Origin: JAIQFV01 sp041494885
GTDB taxonomy: Bacteria > Acidobacteriota > Terriglobia > JAIQFV01
Length of the DNA stretch: 64,000 nucleotides
NCBI GenBank assembly: GCA_041494885.1
Contig: JBGQBO010000029.1
Coordinates: 7,734 to 71,733 of the forward strand
Direction of reading: 5' to 3'
Positions 26,629 to 33,155 of this stretch are shown piece by piece. Under the pieces are notes generated by a model. That model did not search any database. It was not told the DNA's origin and saw only the letters and a program-made list of their open reading frames with translations. Made by a program: the position numbers and the translations under genes. Each line of letters starts with the position of its first letter. Position 1 is the first letter of the stretch.

Positions 26629-27335
26629 TGATGCGCCATCGTTTACACCTTATTGTTGCTTTGCTCTTCGTGGTCAATTGCTCTTCGGCTTTTGCGCAGA
26701 GCGATTTGCTCAGTCAAACGATAGCCCATGCTTCGCTGTGGGGTGACTTGGCGAACGTATTGGCTCAGGTAGCGCATTCCGGTCGAATACCGATGGTGGC
26801 TGAGTTGGCTCAGCCACTCCCGGACATCAAGGTCCCTGGAGGCAGTCATACGGGTCGGCATTTGCTTGACCTGATAGCCCGCCAGGCTCCCGGATACACC
26901 TGGGAACTGAAGGGTCCGGTGGTTCATTTCTATAACAGGCGATTGAGTCAGGCGAAGTTTAATTTTCTGAATCCCCAGTTTCGCCAGTTTTCCATGCCAA
27001 GAAATGTGTCCGAATTGAAGCTATGGTTTCCTACCCTCGAAGTGGGGTTACTGAATGGACGAGACACATCAGGTGCAGCTATCTCAAGCTTCCCCAATCC
27101 AGAACTCGAAAAAAGCAGACTTCGACCAGAGGGTCTCATCAAAGTTACTGGCCGGGAAATACTTATTCGGGCAGCAACTGAGTGTCCCACTTTCTTTACA
27201 GTCATCGTCTTCCCTGGCGCCGTCCCCAAAACAGCGAAGGAGGTGGAGCAAACCAATTTGAATTGGTATTGGTGGAGTTTCAATGAAGAACTCCGGCACA
27301 TGTATATACAACATCCTCACCGGGACCGGCGTTAA
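26628..27335 (+). CDS. Exported STN-like protein, paralogue 1 (divergent)
   Basis: A 235-residue protein of unknown function with a signal peptide (MMRHRLHLIVALLFVVNCSSAFAQ, residues 1-24). Residues about 35-105 (LANVLAQVAHSGRIPMVAE, then HLLDLIARQAPGYTWELKG and VVHFYNR) have the helix-strand-helix-strand rhythm of the secretin/TonB short N-terminal (STN) domain. After the linker FNFLNPQFRQFSMP, a second weaker unit (IKVTGREILIRAATECPTFF) follows. The same two-module plan, including the linker, recurs in the paralogues at 28269, 30682, 31543 and 35786. It starts at 26628, overlapping the leader ORF. Confidence 0.55.
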   Translation: MMRHRLHLIVALLFVVNCSSAFAQSDLLSQTIAHASLWGDLANVLAQVAHSGRIPMVAELAQPLPDIKVPGGSHTGRHLLDLIARQAPGYTWELKGPVVHFYNRRLSQAKFNFLNPQFRQFSMPRNVSELKLWFPTLEVGLLNGRDTSGAAISSFPNPELEKSRLRPEGLIKVTGREILIRAATECPTFFTVIVFPGAVPKTAKEVEQTNLNWYWWSFNEELRHMYIQHPHRDRR

Positions 27336-27575
27336 GAGGATCAATAAAAAATCAGTATGAGGCAGCATGGAGTCTGACCCGAATGACGCTTCTAAATGAC
27401 GCCGCCATTTCCGCGGCCAGCAAAATCTCTCAAGCAGTCTCAAACGAGCCGTGTGACGGCAAAGTGGACAAAGATTCCAGCCAATCTTGTGCATTCTGTG
27501 GAGCAGTCAACTACGCGCCATACCAGTCCTGTGGGAATTCAACACCTGTTTCTTACTGCCATTGAGGAGGCAAAG

Positions 27576-28220
27576 ATGAAGCTGACATCAACCAGTCTGT
27601 TTGTCTTCACTGTTTCCGTCGTTTTCTTTTCATTTGCCTTCTCAAGTCAGGTGACGGTCGACGCCACTGGCCCAATGCATCAAAGGCTGAGGAATGCGGG
27701 GGCCGGGAGCGGCAGCGGCATTTTCCGTAAATTGCAACTTCAGATCGCCATCGAGGTTCCGAGGGCATCTCCAAATGACAACAGACCCACCGAGGTAGAC
27801 TTCATTCTTACTAATTCCGGAAAGGACGAGCTTACCATCCCGATATCTCCCAATCCCGGTGATTTCGAACCTGCGGACCCGAAGGTGAGCTATACGGTCA
27901 AGCTCCTCAACCTGTATATAACCACGGATATGAGGCAGGGGATATTGCCCGGGGGAGCCGACCTATATGGAAATCGTGCCTTCCAGGGAACATTGGTAAC
28001 ACTTGCTCCCGGTAAATCAGTTCGCGTCCTTACCCGAGTCGCCCTGCCGCTCGTTTCGGTGGCAGACCAAACCAGCACAGCAGTGTTCGTCGCTCATGCA
28101 GTGTTAAATGATGAAACAATAAGGACGGTGGACGGTCAGACTCTCGTGGATGGGCAGGAAATCGGGTCCGCAACGTCACCCCAATACACACTGAAGTCCC
28201 TCTTCAAATCGCCCAAGTGA
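27576..28220 (+). CDS. Exported beta-sandwich protein of unknown function
   Basis: A 214-residue protein that I do not recognise. A signal peptide (about residues 1-26, ending SSQ) is followed by a Gly-rich stretch and a strand-rich domain: LQLQIAIEVPRASPNDNRPTEVDFILTNSGKDELTIPISPN, then SVRVLTRVALPLVS. This resembles immunoglobulin-like or cell-adhesion beta sandwiches. I chose the ATG at 27576 because GAGGAGG lies five bases upstream. The longer frame from 27396 has no such site. It sits between STN-like paralogues 1 and 2. Confidence 0.65.
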   Translation: MKLTSTSLFVFTVSVVFFSFAFSSQVTVDATGPMHQRLRNAGAGSGSGIFRKLQLQIAIEVPRASPNDNRPTEVDFILTNSGKDELTIPISPNPGDFEPADPKVSYTVKLLNLYITTDMRQGILPGGADLYGNRAFQGTLVTLAPGKSVRVLTRVALPLVSVADQTSTAVFVAHAVLNDETIRTVDGQTLVDGQEIGSATSPQYTLKSLFKSPK

Positions 28221-28268
28221 GTTCTCTTTTTTGTGAATACATGAGAACAGTTACCATCGGACGGCAGT

Positions 28269-29150
28269 ATGGATCAGAAAAATACGTATGAAAGAGATGG
28301 CGCCAAAAGGGTGGTGCCAGCTCTCAAAAAGCAACAGTCCAACCCGTTGAATTTTGAGACCTGGTCCCAAGCAATCTTATGGGTTTTGATTCAGTTCTTG
28401 ATTCTCTATGTCTTCCCTTTAACCCTGCGTGATTATTCCGTGCGGGCGGAGCAAAGATCCATTGATCGAGCGGCAGCCAATGTGCCCATTCTGTCGGTCG
28501 AGATCAAGTCTTTTGTGGTGAATGGTGCGGACATGGAAGAAGCTCTCCGCACGCTCAGCGACCAAGTCACTTTCCGGGTTGTCATTGGGTTTGAGAGAAT
28601 TCCTCACCATGAAGGCGAGAGCGGGCAGCCAATGTCACTTGAGTTGACGAATACCACAGTGGGGAAGATCTTGAGCCGCCTGTGTAGGATGGACTTGCGG
28701 TATGAATATAGACCAGTGGAAGGTCAAATGGTGGAGGTTTTCCCCAAAGGAGCGCTTGATAATCCTGAAGACTTGCTCAACGTGAAGATTAAAGAATACA
28801 GCGTCGACCGTGAGGCCTTGCCAGGAGGGGTGATCCAGATGATCGGCCAAGATGCGCCGGAGCTGAAGGAGTTGCTGGATCACAAGAAGGAAGAGTGGAT
28901 GAAAAAATCAGACGGGGCTCCGGGAGGGTCGCCGGGCTCCATGCTGTCAGGGAATATGCCACTTCCACATTTCACGTTGCGCCTTGAAAACGTCACTGTT
29001 CGCCACATTTTGAACGCTATTGCTCTAGAAAGCGTACGAATGTTTAAGGATGGAAAGGTGTTCGCACCAGGCGGCTGGGAGTATGATTTCGTTGTCAGCG
29101 GAAACGCTCCGACCACATTGGGAGGCTACCCCAAGTGGAAGACCTTTTAG
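28269..29150 (+). CDS. STN-like two-module protein, paralogue 2
   Basis: A 293-residue protein. Residues about 15-40 are encoded by a 60-bp palindromic repeat that recurs at 31388-31450. A hydrophobic anchor (AILWVLIQFLILYVFPLTL, about 36-54) follows. Module 1 (about 77-160) reads EIKSFVVNGADMEEALRTLSD, then PMSLELTNTTVGKILSRLCRMDLRYEY and VEVFPKG. Module 2 (about 165-280) contains PHFTLRLENVTVRHILNAI. Both match the STN layout found at the N-termini of secretins and TonB receptors, but no barrel or channel follows. It is closest to paralogue 4, sharing the GSMLSGNM / GAILSGNM and LGG-P-W-F endings. Function unknown. Confidence 0.6.
   Translation: MDQKNTYERDGAKRVVPALKKQQSNPLNFETWSQAILWVLIQFLILYVFPLTLRDYSVRAEQRSIDRAAANVPILSVEIKSFVVNGADMEEALRTLSDQVTFRVVIGFERIPHHEGESGQPMSLELTNTTVGKILSRLCRMDLRYEYRPVEGQMVEVFPKGALDNPEDLLNVKIKEYSVDREALPGGVIQMIGQDAPELKELLDHKKEEWMKKSDGAPGGSPGSMLSGNMPLPHFTLRLENVTVRHILNAIALESVRMFKDGKVFAPGGWEYDFVVSGNAPTTLGGYPKWKTF
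28313..28368. repeat. Palindromic repeat element, copy 1 (inside paralogue 2)
   Basis: Left arm GGTGCCAGCTCTCAAAA (28313-28329) and right arm TTTTGAGACCTGGTCCC (28352-28368) are inverted repeats with 14 of 17 positions pairing around a 22-base loop. The whole unit, loop included, recurs at 31390-31445 with about three changes. Confidence 0.75.
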
Positions 29151-29292
29151 ACAAAGAACGAATCTTGAGACTTCAGCCACATTCGTGGAGCCGTATGCGG
29201 TCAATCGGGATTCAAACGAAACTTTTTTTGGAAACATGAATTACTCTCCTTATGCTTCGTGCACTTGACTTGGTAGCTGGACTTGTTTTTGA

Positions 29293-29310
29293 TTTTTGAG
29301 ACCAGGCCCC
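29293..29310. repeat. Half-copy of the palindromic repeat
   Basis: TTTTTGAGACCAGGCCCC matches the right arm of the 60-bp palindrome with one change, but no left arm is present. It lies in the gap between paralogue 2 and the HEAT-repeat gene. Confidence 0.45.
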
Positions 29311-29396
29311 TCGTTGCACCGCACAAGTACTTGAACCATGGTGCGCATGAATCAATTGTTTCTCCTGCGCCATAGGTACCAGGACTCGGCACCGAT

Positions 29397-30407
29397 ATGA
29401 GACAACAATCTGCTTTTCGCTTATTCCCGCTCATGGTCGTGATGCTAGCTGTCCCGGTGGCTTGTGTGATAATTCCTGGACTTGACGTGGCAAGGCTTAC
29501 AGAGGAAGCCAATCTGATAGTAGTCGGTCAGGTGACTTCCGTTTGGGAAAGTGACAAGACCATGATCGAGGTTCAGGGAAACAAAGTTCCAGCTCGCAAG
29601 ATGATCGGGGAGATACGCAGTGACCGGATACTGAGAGGCCCTTCAGACTTACGGTCGATCAGATTCCACTACTTCCTTCCTGAAAAGTCGCTGGGATACC
29701 AGCGCATCCAGCCATTGAGCTATGGGATATTCTTTCTAAAGAGATCGAGAGGCGATTATGAGTTCGTGAGTCCGTATTACCCTTCAGTTGCAGCTGTTCC
29801 AGGAATCGCAGTTCAAGGGGAAAATGATCTTGATCGTGTCGTGGGTCAATTGGCAGGTATCCTTGATGCCTCGGAGAGTTCCCTCGATCAGAAACTTGAT
29901 GCGGTATACGTTTTGAGTAGGACAAGAAGTTCGTCAGTGACGGCGGCACTTAAACCTCATGTGCGAGAAAAGGACGCGAAACTGCAGATAAGTGTTGTCG
30001 CCGCCTTGTTGGAGTGCAACGACATGTCAGGACTGGAAATCGCAGAAAGGACCCTGCTTGCGCCGACGGAAAACTTGCCCCCATATCTCCTTCATAATCT
30101 CGCGTATGCTATCTCTGAAGGGTTGAACGATGAACGGGCCGTTCCCTCCATTTCGAGGCTTTTGCGTGCGCGTAACACCGAGACGAGACGAGCCGCAGCC
30201 TCAGCGCTTTGGCATACTCAGTCCGCGTTGGCAATACCCCCTCTGATAGCAGCGCTAGATGATGAGGACTCCGAAGTTCGCTACTCTGCTGTCGTTGGCC
30301 TGGCGGAAATCACGGGGCAAAGCGACTGGAGGCCGAACATATTTGTTTTTCAGTCGGATCAAAAACGTTATTTGAATTATTGGAAGGAATGGGCAAGAAA
30401 ACGTTAA
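29397..30407 (+). CDS. Exported HEAT-repeat protein
   Basis: A 336-residue protein with a signal or anchor segment (residues about 8-26). An N-terminal beta-rich domain (about 30-155) reads LTEEANLIVVGQVTSVWES, then IGEIRSDRILRGPSDLRSIRFHYF and GIFFLKRSRGDYEFV. It resembles an OB-like domain often fused to HEAT repeats in exported proteins. The C-terminal half is a HEAT/PBS-lyase-type alpha solenoid: AVPSISRLLRARNTETRRAAASAL, then AIPPLIAALDDEDSEVRYSAVVGLAEIT. HEAT arrays bind partner proteins; the partner could be one of the adjacent STN-like proteins, but this is speculation. It starts at the ATG at 29397. Confidence 0.72.
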   Translation: MRQQSAFRLFPLMVVMLAVPVACVIIPGLDVARLTEEANLIVVGQVTSVWESDKTMIEVQGNKVPARKMIGEIRSDRILRGPSDLRSIRFHYFLPEKSLGYQRIQPLSYGIFFLKRSRGDYEFVSPYYPSVAAVPGIAVQGENDLDRVVGQLAGILDASESSLDQKLDAVYVLSRTRSSSVTAALKPHVREKDAKLQISVVAALLECNDMSGLEIAERTLLAPTENLPPYLLHNLAYAISEGLNDERAVPSISRLLRARNTETRRAAASALWHTQSALAIPPLIAALDDEDSEVRYSAVVGLAEITGQSDWRPNIFVFQSDQKRYLNYWKEWARKR

Positions 30408-30681
30408 GAATGTTTTCCTAAGGGCTCGTTCGCAAATAACATTTACAATTTATTAGTACTCTAAGCATTGATACTGGAGTTTCATTCCGCGTGAAAGTTA
30501 TGCGGCTCCATACGAACCTGTTTCATCTCTTGATCTGATACTCTCATCTGGGTGGGGTATTATGGCTTTTCCAGCTTGGCTCTGACGCGCAGGGTCTTAA
30601 GGTTTCCGGATATCAGGTCAGAACCTATACGCTCACTTTCTCCAGCAGCAGTGTCAGCGATACCAATAACGGTCCAAACCG

Positions 30682-31377
30682 ATGAAGACTATCATCACAC
30701 TGGCGTTAATTTCAGTAGTGCTCTGCATCGAAGGTCTGGGCCAGGCATCGCGTGGCGATCAAAGCGCCGCAACCGTGGCGACACCTCCCCTCGACCAAAG
30801 GGTAGCGGAATTCGAGCTTAAAGACTCGACTCTCAAAGATGGAATAGCCGAGCTCAGCTCAAAGCCAATCGGGGGCCTACACCTGGGAATCGAGGAGATC
30901 CTTCGTGAAAAAATGTCAGATCCCGAGGACCGGAGTGTCCAGTCTTCAATGCATTTAGAGAATGAGACCGTACGAAAGATACTTGACGCACTCTGTCGAT
31001 TCGACAGCCGTTACACATGGTCGACAGACGGGTCCTCGATAAACATCTATCCGAGAGCGATCGTGGGCGATCGCTCGTATTTGTTGAATCTCCAACTCCA
31101 GCAGATAACTCTCACGGACATTTCTTATCCTGATGAAGTGTTTTTACCCTTGCACAGAGAGTTTCCAAAAGAACAGCTCGGATATATACAGACCGGGGGG
31201 GACACAAGTTACCTTCAACCTTGGACGGTTATTTTGGAACATCTCACCGTGCGGGAGCTGATCAATAGGGTCGCCGAACACTTGGGTCCACGCAGCTCCT
31301 GGATCTTCCATGGTTCGAAAGATGAGAGATTGTTTACCTTTCAAAAGGGGGCTTTTCACACGCATAGCAAGAGCTGA
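30682..31377 (+). CDS. Exported STN-like two-module protein, paralogue 3
   Basis: A 231-residue protein with a signal peptide (MKTIITLALISVVLCIEGLGQ, residues 1-21). Module 1 (about 40-120) reads VAEFELKDSTLKDGIAELSS, then MHLENETVRKILDALCRFDSRYTW and INIYPRA. The linker LLNLQLQQITLTDI matches the LLNVKIKEYSV linker of paralogue 2. Module 2 (about 180-225) has LQPWTVILEHLTVRELINRVAEHLG. It lacks the Pro/Gly LSGNM loop of paralogues 2 and 4. The ribosome-binding site before the ATG at 30682 is weak. Function unknown. Confidence 0.6.
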   Translation: MKTIITLALISVVLCIEGLGQASRGDQSAATVATPPLDQRVAEFELKDSTLKDGIAELSSKPIGGLHLGIEEILREKMSDPEDRSVQSSMHLENETVRKILDALCRFDSRYTWSTDGSSINIYPRAIVGDRSYLLNLQLQQITLTDISYPDEVFLPLHREFPKEQLGYIQTGGDTSYLQPWTVILEHLTVRELINRVAEHLGPRSSWIFHGSKDERLFTFQKGAFHTHSKS

Positions 31378-31389
31378 GCAAAAAAAGAT

Positions 31390-31445
31390 GGTGCCAGCTC
31401 TCAAAAAGCAACAGTCCAACCCGTTAAATTTTGAGACCTGGCCCC
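31390..31445. repeat. Palindromic repeat element, copy 2
   Basis: Arms GGTGCCAGCTCTCAAAA (31390-31406) and TTTTGAGACCTGGCCCC (31429-31445) pair at 15 of 17 positions. The identical segment continues to about 31451. An ATG at 31388 opens a 23-codon frame (MVPALKKQQSNPLNFETW...) identical in sense to residues inside paralogue 2. It lies directly upstream of paralogue 4, so either a mobile palindrome or a copied gene start is possible. Confidence 0.75.
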
Positions 31446-31542
31446 AGGCAACCTTGTAAACGGCTTCAGTGTCGGGACGGAGAGGGTCACTGTGACCTGC
31501 TCCGGTGCCACGGTGTAGCCATAGGGGACAAGCGAGAAGACC

Positions 31543-32322
31543 ATGATTACTCACTGGATATTTCGCTCGATAATGTTGGTCGCAACCGGTGGCAGCTTGT
31601 TGGCAGCACAAGGCCAGGGCCAGACGAATAGGAAAGCCCCTCTCATCCTCTCGGAAAAAGTCGAATCATATCACATCGAGAATGGGACGATGGAAGAGGG
31701 CTTACGCGCCCTTCGCCGGACCAACATCACAAGGATCCTGATCGGTTTTGAAAAAGTTGCCCACCACCAGGACGAAAAAGAGAAGACGATGTCTCTCTCC
31801 CTTTCAGACGCTACCGTGGGTGAAATCCTCAACGGTTTGTGCCGCCAAGACCCGAAGTATACCTATAAAATTGTCAGCCGCCGCCTAATTCATGTTTACC
31901 CCAAGAACGGTCTGAGTGATCCGCCAGGCCTACTGAGCTTGCAAATCTCCAGATTCTTGATTGCCGAGAAGATGTTACCTGCGGCCATAATTCAGCGCAT
32001 AAGCCAATTGGCGCCTGAGTTGATGTCCTACATGAGCGGCAAGCAAGCAGATTACTACGCGCAACGCGGGCTTGCACCTCCGGGGTCCCTGGGCGCCATC
32101 TTGAGCGGCAACATGGATCCCCAAATCCATCTGGATCTGCATGAGATGACAGTCCGGGAGATTCTCAACGCCGTGGTTTTATACAGCCAACAATTAAACG
32201 AGCAAACTCCACCGGACTGGACGGGAAACAAGATTCCACCCACTAGTTGGATCTACGACTTCGTCATTGACCACGCTGCTCACACCGGATTGGGAGGAAC
32301 ACCCCGTTGGGAGGCATTCTGA
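31543..32322 (+). CDS. Exported STN-like two-module protein, paralogue 4
   Basis: A 259-residue protein with a signal peptide (residues about 1-24, ending LLAAQGQ). Module 1 (about 38-125) reads VESYHIENGTMEEGLRALRR, then IGFEKVAHHQDEKEKTMSLSLSDATVGEILNGLCRQDPKYTY. The linker is LLSLQISRFLIAEKMLP. Module 2 (about 185-240) has IHLDLHEMTVREILNAVVLYS and ends LGGTPRWEAF. It aligns along its whole length with paralogue 2, including IGFE(R/K)(I/V)(P/A)HH and the SLGAILSGNM loop. GAGAAG lies upstream of the ATG at 31543. Confidence 0.62.
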   Translation: MITHWIFRSIMLVATGGSLLAAQGQGQTNRKAPLILSEKVESYHIENGTMEEGLRALRRTNITRILIGFEKVAHHQDEKEKTMSLSLSDATVGEILNGLCRQDPKYTYKIVSRRLIHVYPKNGLSDPPGLLSLQISRFLIAEKMLPAAIIQRISQLAPELMSYMSGKQADYYAQRGLAPPGSLGAILSGNMDPQIHLDLHEMTVREILNAVVLYSQQLNEQTPPDWTGNKIPPTSWIYDFVIDHAAHTGLGGTPRWEAF

Positions 32323-32354
32323 CCCGGTGCATAGTTCATAACAAATAGCAACCT

Positions 32355-32784
32355 AGGGACAGCCACCTACTGCTGGCGAGAACCAGGCGGCTGTCAGCGG
32401 TTTTTTGAGGTGATCAATGAAAACTGTAATAGGCATATTTGCGATGATCTCTGCCTTGGTTATGTTTTCAGGAGCGGCGACGAAGCATGATGAAGCTAGC
32501 GGGAATACCCCTTGTGCCGTGGTTCTACAAGCGCTCAAGGACATGGAGCACATCGATGTCGGCGTGACGCGGGAAGTGGTCGAAAAGTATTTCAAACCTG
32601 ATGGTGGCATGCAGTTCCCTTCAAACACGCGCTATATCTATCGGAAATGCGACTATATCAAAGTCGACATTGACTATCGCGCTAACGGTTCTGGGGAAAG
32701 TGATTTTTCGCCTGACGACACTGTTATCAAGATATCAAAGCTTTATTTGGGTTATCCGGCTATGGATTAGTCGAGCGAGTCGAT
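32355..32784 (+). repeat. Duplicated segment, copy 1 (117-residue gene plus flank)
   Basis: This stretch, from GGGACAGCCACCTACTG through the gene to TAGTCGAGCGAGTC, is repeated at about 36880-37305 with roughly nine of ten bases matching by eye. The duplicated leader carries a hairpin (CAGCCACCT pairing with AGGCGGCTG, one mismatch) followed by a T-run. Confidence 0.85.
32417..32770 (+). CDS. Small exported two-cysteine protein, copy 1
   Basis: A 117-residue protein with a signal peptide (MKTVIGIFAMISALVMFSGAA, residues 1-21) and a compact mature domain of unknown family. It has the pattern ALKDMEHIDVGVTREVVEKYFKPDGG, NTRYIYRKCDYIKVDIDY and DDTVIKISKLYLGY. Two conserved cysteines (NTPC and RKCDY) could form a disulfide. 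By my count 93 of 117 residues are identical to the copy at 36939-37292. GAGGTG lies upstream of the ATG. The alternation of strand and short helix suggests an alpha/beta fold, but no function can be given. Confidence 0.72.
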   Translation: MKTVIGIFAMISALVMFSGAATKHDEASGNTPCAVVLQALKDMEHIDVGVTREVVEKYFKPDGGMQFPSNTRYIYRKCDYIKVDIDYRANGSGESDFSPDDTVIKISKLYLGYPAMD

Positions 32785-33037
32785 TTGTGCCACCGGCCGA
32801 ATTTGAACAAAGTAGCCTAGCAGAAACATCGACCCCCTTACGCCCTCCCTCAAACTCGACTTTCAAGAAAGCGAGTCTATGCTCCATCAACTTCTCGACA
32901 CATCGGCATTGCAACGACAAAAGCTGTCGCCCAAAAATCTCCTAAAAAGGCGTGATCGAGGGCCTTGTGACGAGATTGGGCTGACAAACACCACGATCGG
33001 ATTAAGGCCTCTTCGGCACCACTGCGATCAATGGAAC

Positions 33038-33155
33038 AATCAGCAAAAGAAATTTAGATTGTTCCATTGACTTGAGCAAACCCCTAAAGCTACAAGGGTA
33101 GGTATTCACTGAAAACTCAAAAGTAGTAAGGAGAGTTCTGATGAACCGCTCCCCA
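33038..33155 (+). repeat. Duplicated promoter/leader module, copy B
   Basis: This is the counterpart of 26443-26559. It belongs to an intact gene (the 877-residue surface protein starting at 33141), so it is the more likely original of the two. Confidence 0.88.
33067..33096 (+). promoter_or_regulatory. Sigma-70-type promoter in leader copy B
   Basis: TTGACT (33067-33072), an 18-base spacer and TACAAG (33091-33096), aligned position for position with the promoter in copy A. AAGGAG follows at 33128-33133, seven bases before the ATG. Confidence 0.5.
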
